This document shows, one piece after another, positions 10,952 to 22,530 of a stretch of DNA of 64,000 nt (the stretch's first letter is position 1; every line of letters starts with the position of its first letter). The notes under the pieces were generated by a model. That model was not told the DNA's origin. It was given only the letters and a program-made list of their open reading frames with translations, and did no database searches. Location: assembly GCA_951217055.1 (NCBI GenBank), contig OX578277.1, positions 110,302,514-110,366,513 of the forward strand, read 5' to 3'. Source of the DNA: Gerris lacustris. Taxonomy: Eukaryota; Arthropoda; Insecta; Hemiptera; Gerridae. The translations under genes and the position numbers were made by a program.

Positions 10952-11811
10952 TATTTCTCAGTGATAGAATAAAATGAAAGGGGTTGCAACACTAGCAGGG
11001 CGGGTGACTCATATTACTAGCGCCGGCAACGCGTAATATTTTTTTAAGGCCAAATGAGGTCAGCGAAGGTCAAAGTCTATTGTACCTTCTTACGTTCATC
11101 CTTGGAGCGTTTTCCCTTTTTATAAAGCTTTTTTTTCTTTTTTTTTCTCCGAAATATTATTTATGTCTCTTAAAAACTTAACTTAATTTTTATACGATTT
11201 ATGTAAAAAAGATTAGTTTAATCATATTTTTTCTTTTTTCTTCTTTTTGTCCCCTACGGTTTAGATATTAAGTTTATGTTTCAATAAACTCAACAAAAAA
11301 AAAAATTAAATTAAATAAAATTTAAAAAAGTTTAACTTCGCCGTTGCCGGTCCAAAGCCTGGATACGAAAGAAGGCTAGGACTTATTATTATTATTATTA
11401 TTATTTTTTCGTCATGTTTGAAAAATTATCAATGTATTGTATAGTATGAAATATGTCAAAAATAATAAAGAAATGAAAAAAAGTTATTTAAATATAAAAA
11501 AAATACCAGTTCAGATTCATAAAATGTACATTACTTTTACTTTTTATATGTATATATAGAATTGAAAATTATTATTAACATCTAAAATTAATAAAAAATA
11601 AAAAAATAATTATAGATGAATGTAAAAAAGTAATAAAACAAGAACTATCCTAATATGATAAAAAATGTAGGAGATATAAAATAAATAGTGTGAAAGCGTT
11701 GAAGAATGGATAGTTTTGTGTGAAGGTTGAAACGACTCAGGCTGGGGAAGGCCGGTCTGAAAATACGGCCCTGGAAGCCTACTTTTGATTTCTACCTCAG
11801 TACCGAAAGGG
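10952..11811. other. No gene; AT-rich DNA
   Basis: No gene recognised. A short (TTA)n tract is at 11387-11404. Poly-T and poly-A runs dominate. Confidence 0.4.
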
Positions 11812-12160
11812 GGATTTAATAACACTCTATTATCTCACCTTTTAGGGGACCTAGAGATCTGTAATTTGATTACTATGCTTATGGTAGCTAAAGAAGAAAA
11901 TTAAAGGTACTTTCACTTCAACATATGGCCGCCGTATTGAGTTATAACTGCCATCTTGGATTTATTAACGCTCTATTATGTCAGCTTCTAGAGGACTTAG
12001 AGATCTGAAATTTTGTACATACACTTATTATAGTAGCTAAATAATAAAATAAAAGGTACTTTTACTTCAAAGTATGGCCGCCATATTGAGTTATAGCCAG
12101 CATCTTGGATTTAATCACACACAATTATCTTAGCTTACAGTGCACATACAGATCTTGATG
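11812..12160. repeat. 147-bp tandem repeat, about 2.3 copies
   Basis: Units start ggatttaat/ggatttatt at about 11812, 11958 and 12106. They share ctctattat, gacctagagatctg, ggtacttt-acttcaa and tatggccgcc-tattgagtta. Copies are clearly diverged, so this is an old duplication. The period is close to a nucleosome repeat, which may be coincidence. Confidence 0.75.
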
Positions 12161-12534
12161 TAGATTATTAAACATCTGTTGAAGAGTAGACCAATTTGTT
12201 ATCATGTACAGTTTTTGTTCTTTTTTGGTGGGAGAGGGAGGGGCATTGTTTTGTTGATTTTTGATACATTTTGACACATAAATTTAACATTTTACTTTTA
12301 AATTGTTAAACTACAAAATAAAAAACCTTACTAAACAACTTTGTGACAGTTTTTGACAAGTAAACACGACGTTTTATTTTTAAAATTTTCAACTGACAAA
12401 CAAAAATTATACTATTAACACTATAAAAGAACCAGGGCAATACAAGAACCTGGCCACTAGATGGACGCTGGCTGACCGTAAGTCAGCCGAGAATGGCTAG
12501 TATATAATAATTATATATTTCCACTGTATTGTTT
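12161..12534. other. No gene
   Basis: AT-rich sequence with an imperfect duplication around 12260-12400 (gttttgttgatttttg/gtgacagtttttgac). Nothing else recognised. Confidence 0.35.
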
Positions 12535-13145
12535 TTACTTTCTCATATAAAGAGAAAGTATTGTGATGGCGCGAAAATTCGTTTTTGATATTTTGATGGA
12601 TTTACACGTTTTGAGGTCCCCTGAGTCCAAAAAAGTGGTTTTTAAAAAATGTCTATCTGTCGTCTGTCTGTCGTCTGTCGTCTGTGCAGACGCCTGGAGC
12701 CTAAACTACTGGGCCGATTTTGACGAAATTTGGCATACATGTTCAGAAAAATCATACCCCGAGGCGAAATCGAGAAATGAATTTTAGCTCCAAATTTGGG
12801 GGCGCTACCCCCGAAAAACTCTGAAAAAAAATTATTTCTTGAAAACGGGTCCGACGATTTTGATTTAAAAATTCTCAAATATAGTCCATTTAAATACGAA
12901 TGTAACGATATAAGCCATTTTCCCGGGAAAAATCTAGTTCCTGAGAAAATAGCTTAAAACGCGGACAGGGAGAGCCCGGGTTCGATTCCCCACCAAGGAG
13001 AAGTCATTTTTATGGTAAATTTTGATGAAATGTTCAGTAATAATTAAATGTACATACAAAAACTAATAAATGGAAAACACTTGGCTAAGTAATTATGAAC
13101 TCGTATATGAGAAAGTTTGTCTGAGTTGTCTCGGACCGATTTTTT
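12535..13145 (+). repeat. Repeat family R2, fullest copy, with B-box
   Basis: The left end ttactttctcatataaagag and the right region tcgtatatgagaaagtttg are inverted matches. Landmarks in order: gtgatggcgcgaaaattcg, a gtctgtctgtcgtctg tract with gtgcagac, tactgggccgattttgacg, ggggcgctacccccg, ttcccgggaaaaatctagtt, then gggttcgattccccaccaag at about 12979. The last matches the B-box consensus GGTTCGANTCC exactly. Other copies: 42635-43348, 34005-34925 (interrupted), 9300-9570 and 6682-6960 (minus). Confidence 0.75.
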
Positions 13146-13324
13146 TACAATGAATTGTGTTACCAAGAAAATGTATGTAAGGTTAATAACTTGTATTACC
13201 TTTGTACACATTACATTAGTCCTCATAATAAATTATTATGTATTACATTTCAATTTTCTCCTTCGTATATCTTCTAATGATGATAATATATACTATTAAA
13301 TTGGATAGGAAACAGAAAAATAAA

Positions 13325-13400
13325 GAATGTACTTGGCCGTGGGGATTAGAACCACTGACTCGTGGTGTTTAAGGCAGGTGCTCTTACTTATGAGTTAGGA
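13325..13400 (-). repeat. tRNA-like fragment
   Basis: Read on the minus strand this has a tRNA-like order: a D-arm-like ctcataagtaagagc, an anticodon-arm-like segment, and a B-box-like gtggttctaatcccc. The match to the B-box core is imperfect (GGTTCTAATCC). Most likely a tRNA-derived relic. Confidence 0.4.
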
Positions 13401-14054
13401 ATGATTTTCATTCAACTGAAATCCAATTAAAAATGGAGAAAGATAAATATTCCTATTATACACAGAATAATGGAATAGCGGAGGTTCGATTCTCAACTGG
13501 GGGTACATTATGTTTTTCTTATGATGTAATTTTAACGAACCCAATTTTCGTTTTTTAATCCCCTCTTGTAATTCTTCGCATGCATTGCTCCATTCTTCTT
13601 TGGGATACTCCCATTAATCCCCCTTCGCTCATTATTGTTTCTCGTGTTCACATACATTATAAACGATAAAAAAATCCGAAATATTTCGTGTTGCTTTTAT
13701 TTGTATCCGTGTTTGTAATATTGTAATGAATTAAAAGTGACTACCATGTTAAGAGATACGATAAAAAAATGATAATAGAAGATTGGTAATTAAAGAAAAG
13801 ACGATATCTATATATATGGAAAAATCTGTATAAAGGGGAAAATTGTGATGAAATAAGATAAAGAGTAAATAAATTAATAAAGAAGAAATCACGATAGAAA
13901 AGGAAGTCTGATGAAATAAGACAAAGAAAAAAGTGAAAATTAATGAAAAAAGATGATAGTAATACATATTGTGATAAAATAAGATAAATAGAAAAGGAAA
14001 TGTGAAATGAAATAAGTTAAAGAAAAAAATACGTGTGGTATCGAGGGACACCCT
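13401..14054. other. No gene; purine-rich AT DNA
   Basis: From about 13780 to 14030 variants of aaataagataaagagaaaag recur loosely with tgtgatgaaataagat motifs; similar sequence is at 15375-15600. The minus-strand reading frame of 100 codons (13749-14051) is a by-product of this low-complexity DNA (mostly F, L, I, S). Confidence 0.5.
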
Positions 14055-14945
14055 GTAGGAACATAGTTCCTTACGCTTTTCATTAAATATAAATTATAAA
14101 ATCGCTGTAATAACTACGTATATATGGTGGAGTTAGAAAAGAGACAAAATTAAAAGTAACTAACTATTTGTACTAGCGGAGTCAAGACAAAATTAAATGA
14201 AAATCTTTTTATTATCTTTGAAGCGAGCGTCTTTCAATAAATAATGTATTGTATATGTATTGAGAAAAAAGGTAATGATAAATTTATAGTTAAAGCAGAT
14301 GGTTGTAGAACGAAAAAGAACTGTCCTCCCAGGCCCCGTCGGCATATTACTCCAATTAAATATTAAAATAAAAAATATAAATCATTAACTCACAAAAACT
14401 TCTGCTTGTATCAGGTTGAAATGTTACATGCTTGTTTCAATTGTACTGTAGGTGATGTATACAAAGTTTCATTTAAATCTTTACGTTAGAACGTAAGATA
14501 TCGGTAAAAACGTTGTTTTCTTTATTTTAATCGGCTTGGTCCGCTTTAATAAATTTAGCGATCTTTATCACTTCATAGTAGTGTCGGTGCTCGTTTTACT
14601 AAAAAAAATTGTTTGTCTCATTAAATAGATGAAGTTAGAATTTTTTCACGTCCAAAAATTCCAATTTTAAATTCGAAGCTTACGTTTACGCGAGCGTTGC
14701 GCGTGAACGCTTGGGCGGATAACGTTGTCCAACGAACTTGTCCCTGACATTGGTAAAATGAACATGTGTACCAAATTTCAACTAAGTCGGTCAACTTTTA
14801 CACAAGTTATCGCAATCGGTAGATTTCGTGACGGATTTTGCGTGACGGTGATTTTGTGACGGTGATTTTGTGGCGGTGATTTTTGTCGTTTTTTTTTGGA
14901 TTCACTCCCAGGCTCCAGAACGTGCCATAAGGAACTTCGTTCCAA
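14055..14945 (+). repeat. Repeat family R3, near full-length copy
   Basis: Both ends carry the dyad aaggaact-gttcctt (left taggaacatagttccttacg, right ataaggaacttcgttcc). Inside, in order: tgaagcgagcgtc, caaaaacttctgcttgtatc, acgttagaacgtaagatatc, tttacgcgagcgttgcgcgtg, gataacgttgtccaacgaac and a tandem gtgacggtgattttg. Partial copies lie at 7070-7900, 8580-8885, 15630-16085 and 36400-36790. No ORF survives. Confidence 0.65.
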
Positions 14946-15289
14946 AAAGTGAAAATTAAAGAAAGATGCCAGTAATATATATAAATAGGTTTAGTTGGTA
15001 ATATAAACATGAATTTAGTTACTATTAGGGGGGGGGGGGGGGGAGAGTAAAAAAAATGTTGATTTTTTTGACAAAATGGCATGCAAAAATTAAACACTTT
15101 CCACAAGTGTTTATTATATATGTTTGTAATCTAACTCTCCAATACCTTTCATTAATTTGATACCCCACTCAACATTTAAAAAAAAAGCAGATACATTTGA
15201 GTTCGCTATATATTTCCAGTGTGCTCGTCAAAACGATCTTTAATACTGGAAAGTTTCATGTTATTATCTCTTTTGATTTAAAAGTTATT

Positions 15290-15375
15290 GGAACCGTATA
15301 TAGTGACAGACAGACAGACACAGAAACGAAACTATAAGGGTTTATTATTTTTTGGTTTTACCAACGAAACCCAAA
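15290..15375. repeat. Repeat family R6 copy
   Basis: It has gacagacagacagacacag, then acgaaactataagggttta and the inverted accaacgaaaccc. Same module as 8165-8260. Upstream 14946-15289 holds a G-tract (15028-15043) and no gene. Confidence 0.6.
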
Positions 15376-15629
15376 AAGACAAAATGTGGTAAAACAAGAT
15401 AATAAGAAAAGTGATAATTAAGTATGACAATATTTAAAAGGACAAATTGTGATAAAATAAGATAAAATAAGATAAAGAGGAAAGAATTGACGATAGAAAA
15501 GGAAGTATGATCAAATAAGATAACGAGAAAAGTGACAATAAAGCAAACGACAGTAAAGAGAACAAATTTTGATAAAAAAAAAAAGATAAAGACAAAAGAC
15601 AATAGAAAAGGTGTATGAAGTTTTATTGA

Positions 15630-16085
15630 AATCGTTACATTAGAACGTAAGATATCGGTAAAAACGTTGTTTTCTTTTTTTAAAACGTTTAGGTCTGCTT
15701 TAATAAATTATCGATATTTATCACTTTATAGCAGTGTCGGTGTTCGTTTTACTAAAAAAAAATATTTAAAAAAAGTTGTTTGTCTCATTAAATAGATGAG
15801 GTTAGAATTTTTTCCCGTCCAAAAAATCCAATTTTAAATTTGAAGCTTACATTTACGTGAGCGTTGCGCGTGAACGCTTGGGCGGATAACGTTGTCCAAC
15901 GAACTTAACCCGGGCATTGGTAAAATGAACATGTGTACCAAATTTCAACTAACTCAGTAATCTTTTACTCAAGTTATTGTCATCGGTAGATTCCGTGACG
16001 GATTTGGCGTGACGGTGATTTCGGTCATTTTTTTCGGGTTTACTCCCAGGATCCAGAAAGTGCCATAAGGAACTTCGTTCCAAAA
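15630..16085 (+). repeat. Repeat family R3, 3' half
   Basis: It matches the second half of 14055-14945 from attagaacgtaagatatcgg to ccataaggaacttcgttcc, with scattered substitutions. Together with 14055-14945 it forms two R3 copies in direct orientation about 0.7 kb apart. Confidence 0.65.
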
Positions 16086-16960
16086 AAAAGTGTGAATAAT
16101 TTTGGACAAAGTGAACATTTAAAGTTAAATTTTAATGGTTTACTCTGAAGACATTATTAGTTACTGGCAAACTTGCCAGGACAAGTTGTTTCGTTATTAT
16201 GTTGTTCCCGGCTAAAATTACTACCTCGTCTAGATGGGAAACTTCGGCTTGACATGAAGGGGGGAGAACAACTTGCCAACAACACAATTTTCGAGGCCTC
16301 CTATTCCTAATCAAAATTCGTGTAGACTATTTTCGGGTGGCATTCAAAGAAAGTTTTACTCAAGAGTTTTCAAGGCAAAATCTCTTACTCGAATCAATTA
16401 TAACTAAAACAATTTAAACACAAGAGTTTGTTATAATTATAGAAGAGAAAGCCTATTGTATACAGTATGTGTTGTTATCAACAGTTTGATAACAAACGCT
16501 GTTATCAAACTCCTTACGGATCAGTTAGTAAGAGGAAAGATGATAAGGTTTAAGTTACATATACTGATACATACTGTGTTTACTGATGATAATCATACTT
16601 GACACTGTGAAACACAGGAAGTCTGCAAGCGTGTGTGAACAAACTTCTCGTATCTGCTTTTTGCCGAAAAGTTTAATGGCTTGTAAAATATAACAATGTT
16701 AAACGTAAAATTGACAAAAGTTGTAAAGAAAAAAAATCAACCTAATAAAACGCATATTGAATTTGGAGACATGGAAAAAATCTTATTTTAGAAAGATTAC
16801 AATAACTCCGGTACCTGCAGTAAGCATTTAAGCAATATATAAGCGTGACTGTGTTACCAGCGAAATCTTAAATCACTTATAACTTGAATTTCCAAGTCAT
16901 AACTAGTTTGTAAATGCGCATTAGGCAAACCCGGTTTGGACCAGTTAGAACAAGAATTCA
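16086..16960. other. No gene; small hairpin
   Basis: No gene recognised. At about 16471-16512 the sequence gttgttatcaacagtttgat and nearby aaacgctgttatcaaact form a short inverted repeat. Confidence 0.4.
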
Positions 16961-16964
16961 TGAG

Positions 16965-17045
16965 TAGGCGAGTGGTTAGCGCTGTTGACTCTAAAACCAA
17001 GGTCTAAACCCCGGTGGTGAGTTCAAATCTCAAATGTGAGACAAG
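16965..17045 (+). repeat. tRNA-derived SINE-like head
   Basis: An A-box-like taggcgagtggttagcg (matching TRGCNNAGYGG with one change) is followed about 50 bp later by a B-box-like gagttcaaatctc. Spacing fits a pol III internal promoter. It is not foldable into a full tRNA by eye, so a SINE or tRNA pseudogene is more likely than a working tRNA. Confidence 0.45.
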
Positions 17046-17429
17046 TTTTATACTCGTGATCTCCGTCGGAATATTACGTCTTGTTATAACCTATCCTGCT
17101 CATCGGGAACAAAAAAATCTTGCAAAATGTCCTTCAGTTTGAAAACAGTTTACAAGCTTCCAATTCAGGTTTACCATTAAACTCCAGTTTTGAACAGTAA
17201 AACTGCACACTTGCTGATGTTATGCAGCAAAAACGTGGCATTCCCATAAAAAACAGGTTCGTTCGCCAAAACCGAGTTTTGTTTTTCTGGATCTCCAAAA
17301 CTTTGATCTGTACAATTTTCTAAATTAAATTGGGGTTTTATAACTACAAATTTTGCGTCTTTAACATTATTCCAAAAAGCTCATTTTAAATCTGCAACTT
17401 CATTCCAGACTAATCTGTTTTGAGTCATT

Positions 17430-20400
17430 TTTAAACTGATTTGTTACACAAAACATTCCATTCACACCTTCTTCTCATTATCATCGTTAGCTATTCAGCA
17501 TAAAACACGAGAACAAATACTGCAAGTGGAGTTAGGAACAGTCGCATTTAACTGCTCCTTTACAGTGAAGATTAGATTTTACTAGATATTTTCTACGTTG
17601 CCATGGCTTTTCAAAACCCTTTTGAAAACTGCTTTTGTATTCGAAACCCCCATGTAATCGGTGACTTCAAAACTATTTTGAGTTCAAGGCCATAGCAGCA
17701 AAGTTTTGGTTTTGTATTCGAACTGTTTTGACATAAAATAGTATGGAAACGGGTATCGAATTTAAAACAGAATTGAGACATGTTATGATAGCATGATAGT
17801 ACGATAACCTTACTTAACTGTAACTAGCCTGGGAGTTAATAGTTATCAAAATTGTTGTGAACATTTTTTTTGAAAACTCCTTTTGTTATTAACACATTCA
17901 GTTTAAAAGCAAAACAGTTTTGAGAACCCATGGAAACGTAGCAATTAACAGGGGCAATTAGAGTTCTGACTAGTCAATATCGGTTTTGACTAAAGCACTT
18001 TACCAAAACTATTTTTGACTGATTTCGGTTCTTTTCGGTAATACATATTATAAACTATGTGTTAAAAGTTTAAATCGACTAATATTTTATTTGTTCTTTC
18101 ATTTTCTTAGGTATCTGAACAAAATTTGGCACGTATATAATTTATCTCTTTGGTCAAAATACTGGTACTAAAATGCTGGTGACAGTTAATGTCAGGCACT
18201 TAGTAGTGGGATGTTCCTTTGTCCCAAAGTACATTGGACTAAACATCTCCTTGTCTTAATAGTTATTTAGACAAAGTCATTTATATTTTAGAAACAGAAG
18301 GGAGTAACAATTTAAAGAAGTACCTTATGTGCTACTGTTAAAGTCAAATTCCACTCAATCATCTAGGTTATTTCTCATTTGAGACCTAGCTCAAGCTACT
18401 TGAAATGACCGGCGCTGGGGTTTATATCTGAGTACCAATATAAAGAATGCTAATTAAATTCATAAAATTAACCTGAGAAGAAGTGAAGGATGGTTCCTAT
18501 GTTCATAGAGCGGCCTCTCCTAGAAGGGTTTTCTTTTGATGTTACGAGTCGAAACTATTTAGTTTGAGGTTTGTAGAACGACTGAGGAAAACAAACTTGA
18601 CCTCGGTTTGGTGGTTTGTCATCCAGGTTGAATCCAGCTGATGTTGTCCTGTTCCATTTTTGCACTAAACACTGCGCCACCTGGCCTAAGCTCAGCTGGA
18701 ACACCGATGATTTTTTACCCGGGAAAACATTTGAATTTGAATTAACCATCAATAACCATTATTCTCAGATATTATCTACAATTCATCACACGTGCCCCCC
18801 CCCCCCCCCCCCCAGACGGGCCCAGACATGATAGAGGAAAAAAAAAAAATTTTAAACATATTTTTACATTCACCTCATATTCAATTTCACCTCAGAAATG
18901 CATAAAAGCGCTGTTTTGAGAGGTCATATTTTCAACATTTTCTGGGGGAGGGCCCCAGGACCCCCCCCCCCCCCCCCCCCCATTCCCATAGATCCCCCCC
19001 CCCCCAATAATTAACTGCAGACGACGCCCATGACTTACAGTAAGATATGCACTGCAGTAAGCATCAGCACTACATTTTCTAATGAATACATTCTAAAACA
19101 GTTATTGTTACTTGGGCGCAGAGATTTTTTTTTTTGGGGGGGGGGGGGGCAGCTGCTTTGTTGATTAAGTAGTTCCAACTACGAATCCCCCCCCCCCCAA
19201 TCTAAACTGACCTAGAATGTGCCCCCTCCAGACCTAGCTGCTGGATACGCCACTGCGTAAGTGTTCTTCGTATTTCTATATTATTTATATACTGTGTTAT
19301 AAGGTTGTTCGAACTCTCTGCCTAATTCACCTCAATAATTTCCTTAAATCCCTCTAAGTCTATCATACCTGGCTAACCAGTTAGACTAGAACCTTCAAAT
19401 ATCAAAGTTAGCGTCCTTTTTTATGACAAACAACTTTTGTGAGAAGATTTTCCAATACCCATACTGATTTAAACCCCCTATACACTGGCCGACCCGACTG
19501 TTGGCCCAGACCGTTCATGTCGGAGCCTTTCCTACCCACACCCCGACTAAACGAGCTGACTCGACTACCAGACCAATTTAGCAGCAGTGCTCATGGTACG
19601 TGGTTCTAAAATGGTTCGGTACCTCTCTAAACACCAAAAATTAGGTGTGCCTCTAAGTGCAGCGATACTTATAGATAATTATATTATGTAATATGCACTT
19701 TATGAATTTAATTAGCACTCTTTATATTGGTTCTAAGATATAAACCCAGCGCCGGTCTTATCACGTAGCTTGAGTTTCAAATAAGAAATAACCAAGACGA
19801 TTAGGTGAAATTTGACTTTACCAGTAGCACATTAACTGTCTCCAGCATTTTAATACCAGTATTTTGACCAAAGGTATAAATAATATATGTGCCAAATTTT
19901 GTTCATATACCTTAAAAAATGAAAGAACAAATAAAATATTAGCAGACGAAATTTTAACACCCTCGTTTATATGTATTACCGACAAAACTCAAAATTTGTT
20001 AAAAATAGTATTGGCAAAGTGCTTTTGTCAAAACCGAATTTGCGACTCGTCAGAACTCTAATACCCTGTTAATTGCTATGTTTCCATGGGTTCTCAAAAC
20101 CGTTTTGCTTTCAAACTGAAAGTGTTTACAAAAGGAGTTTAAAAAAAAAATGTTCATTACAATTTTTATGAATATTAACTCCCAGGCTAGTTATAGTTAA
20201 GTAAGGTTATCATACCATCATACCTACTGCGTATGTCTCAATTCTGTTTCGAATTCGATACCCGTTTCCCTACTATTTCATACCAAAACCGTTCGAATAC
20301 AAAACCAAAAATTTGCTGCTATGACCTTGAACTCAAAAAAGTTTTGAAATCACTATTTATATGGGGGTTTCGAATACCAAAGCAGTTTTTAAAAACGGCT

Positions 20401-20615
20401 TTGAAAAGCCATGGAAACGTAGAAAATATTTATTAAAGACTAATCTTCACTGTAAAGGAGTAGTTAAATGTGACTGTTCCTATCTCCACTTGCATTATTT
20501 GTGTTTTATTTTTTATTTTTTTATTCTTTTTATTTATTTTTTTCGTGTTTTATGCTGAACAGCTAGAAGAGAAGAAGGTGTGAATGGAATGTTTTGTGTA
20601 ACAAATCAGTTTTGT
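17430..20615. mobile_element. Large foldback element with about 1-kb inverted arms
   Basis: Left arm about 17430-18470 is the inverse of right arm about 19695-20615. Paired landmarks: gatttgttacacaaaacatt with tgttttgtgtaacaaatc; agcctgggagttaatag with attaactcccaggct; gaccggcgctggggt with aacccagcgccggtc; ctaattaaattcata with tatgaatttaattag. The arms have diverged by indels. The 1.2-kb centre holds poly-C and poly-G tracts (about 18797-18813, 18960-18980, 18995-19006, 19136-19150, 19187-19198) and a reverse end of a cagtggcgta-type hAT MITE near 19255. No transposase is visible. Confidence 0.7.
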
Positions 20616-20629
20616 TGTGCGCACCTCGG

Positions 20630-20775
20630 GAGTTAAAATCACTTGCTCCCTCGCGATAACTAACTCCCTCGGTTCCGCGTCTGGAGTGAACGTTATGGTT
20701 CCCTCGGCTTCGCCTCAGGAACCTACATAATCACTCAGGGTGTACTTTCTTTACTCCCTTGGTGCGTAAATAACT
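20630..20775 (+). repeat. Repeat family R5, partial copy
   Basis: It has gcacctcgggagttaaaatc, then ctccctcgcgataacta, ttccctcggcttcgcctcag and the end tttactcccttggtgcgtaa followed by ataactat. The same end and internal hairpins occur at 45885-46115. See that entry for the family description. Confidence 0.65.
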
Positions 20776-21127
20776 ATATTTTTCAATTAAATTCAACATA
20801 ACCATTTCTTAATCCTGAAATAATAAAATCGTCACAAAAGCAAAGACAGCAAATACGGCATGAAATCAACTGTTTCTAGAACTAAAGTGAAACTTCTAAT
20901 GCGAGAGAGTCTTACACCTTTCTTTTACCAATCAGACTGTCGAGAGAGCCAGAGCATGATAGTCACAATGATATCATCGTGACTCATTCTGTTCTCGCCA
21001 GTCCTCGGCCTCGGTCATACTGAGACTATGCGAATCATGGCCAACTAAACTCCCCAGCGCCATAATATTACTCGCATCACTATATAAGAGCATATTTGTA
21101 ACGTGGATACTGCCATCTGAGCAGTTT

Positions 21128-21240
21128 CCTTAAATCTTAGTCTTAAATGACCTTAGATCTTAAATGATCTTAGATCATAAATGATCTTAGATCATAAATG
21201 ATCTTAGATCTTATATGATCTTAGATCTTATATGATGAAG
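21128..21240. repeat. 17-bp minisatellite
   Basis: About six copies of gatcttagatcttaaat or gatcttagatcataaat follow each other. Each unit contains the palindrome agatct or tgatca-like dyads. Upstream, 20776-21127 holds no recognised gene. Confidence 0.8.
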
Positions 21241-21468
21241 GAAGAAAAAAATGACTAATATTATAATACACGCCGTATTTTGTATTGAAAATAACCTTTA
21301 GGTAACTTTGCCAATTTTATTTCGATTTAAACCATTTTTCTATGTATAGGAAGTTGCAAATTATTGGTTCTCATATAATAATATGGTATTATGATTATTT
21401 TGTAGAGAGAATTAAGAGCGGTTGTTATTTTTGTGCATACAATAAGAAGTAGGGCTGTCTTCCTTTTT

Positions 21469-21631
21469 TTAGGGTCCATAGGCAAAACCAAGGACCCTTA
21501 TATTTTCCTGCCTGTGTCTGTCCGTCCGTCCGGTCGCCTGCTCTTACGGCTACACCTTTCGTCCTATCACTTTGAAATTTGGCATGTATGTGTCTTGTAC
21601 CTACCCACATATTTTAAAAATATAGTGACTT

Positions 21632-21665
<34 letters not shown>

Positions 21666-22132
21666 TAAATTAGGGTAAAAAACTTAAAGGTTAAAATTTT
21701 TATTTTATGGGTACTTCGAGCTGATTACAAAAATATATAATTCTTTGGTTGTAACTTTGATAGGGCGACCGTAGGTGAGTTTGAAACGTGTCCCCCCCCC
21801 CCCCCTCTATCTCGCTTATGTGAAGTGCAAATAATCTGAAAAAAACATTCTTCGACCAAAAGTAGAGATACCACTTTTTGGGAATTTTGAAAAAAATATT
21901 ATTTTATATTTTATTGACAAAATACGCTTTTTTATAATTATGGTCTTTTCGATGTATTTATATGGTTGTAGTCCGGTTCAGTGGCAAAAAAATACTTTAT
22001 CGGAAGTTTGTTTATGTGTTTTGAGAATATCAGACCCATAGGATAGTTCAAAGTAAGCTTTTTAGCATTTTAGAAAACACCATCAATAGGGTACTACTAC
22101 TTAAACTATACAGTGTGGCCTACGGACCCTCG
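21469..22132 (+). mobile_element. R4 element with agggtcc termini
   Basis: The left end agggtccataggcaaaacc and right end ggcctacggaccct are inverted. After the left end come aaggacccttat, a ctgtgtctgtccgtccgtcc tract and ctttgaaatttggcatgtatg, the same layout as R1, R2 and R6. The interior has a 32-base poly-T at about 21633-21664 and a C-tract at 21792-21805. A partial head recurs at 30371-30450. Confidence 0.6.
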
Positions 22133-22149
22133 ATGTGTGCTGACTAGCA

Positions 22150-22530
22150 CACACTTGACCTGTTTATTTATTTATCAATTTAAATGATAATCTATCCATT
22201 CCAAAATAAATTAATATTGTCTTATATTTATTAAAATAAGCAATGAAATTCTCTACTCATTTACCTCCACATAATAGTCATTTATATAAGCAAGTAGTGT
22301 CCCAACGACGGCGACGACTCACCTCGAAATGATTTGTTATTGCTAAGCTAAGGCAACCACATTTATTCCAATATAAATAAATGTTTCTTTTAATTTGTTG
22401 GTCTTCTAATAGATATGATAACTTGACTAAATATATATTAAATTAATTTACTTTATTTTACTTTTTTTTATCAAAATATAAAATTAAGCTCGTTGCCACG
22501 GGCTTAGCAGCTCGTATAATATAATGGAGC
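22150..22530 (+). repeat. Repeat family R7
   Basis: Landmarks gtcatttatataagcaagtag, tgtcccaacgacggcgacga, gctaagctaaggcaacca and agctcgttgccacgggctta recur in reverse at 30155-30370. The end gttgccacgggc pairs with cccgtggtaacgggc-like dyads. No ORF. Confidence 0.6.

Noticed and set aside
13749..14051. 100-codon minus-strand ORF rich in F, L and I
   Set aside because: Low-complexity purine-rich DNA on the plus strand; no motif beyond composition.
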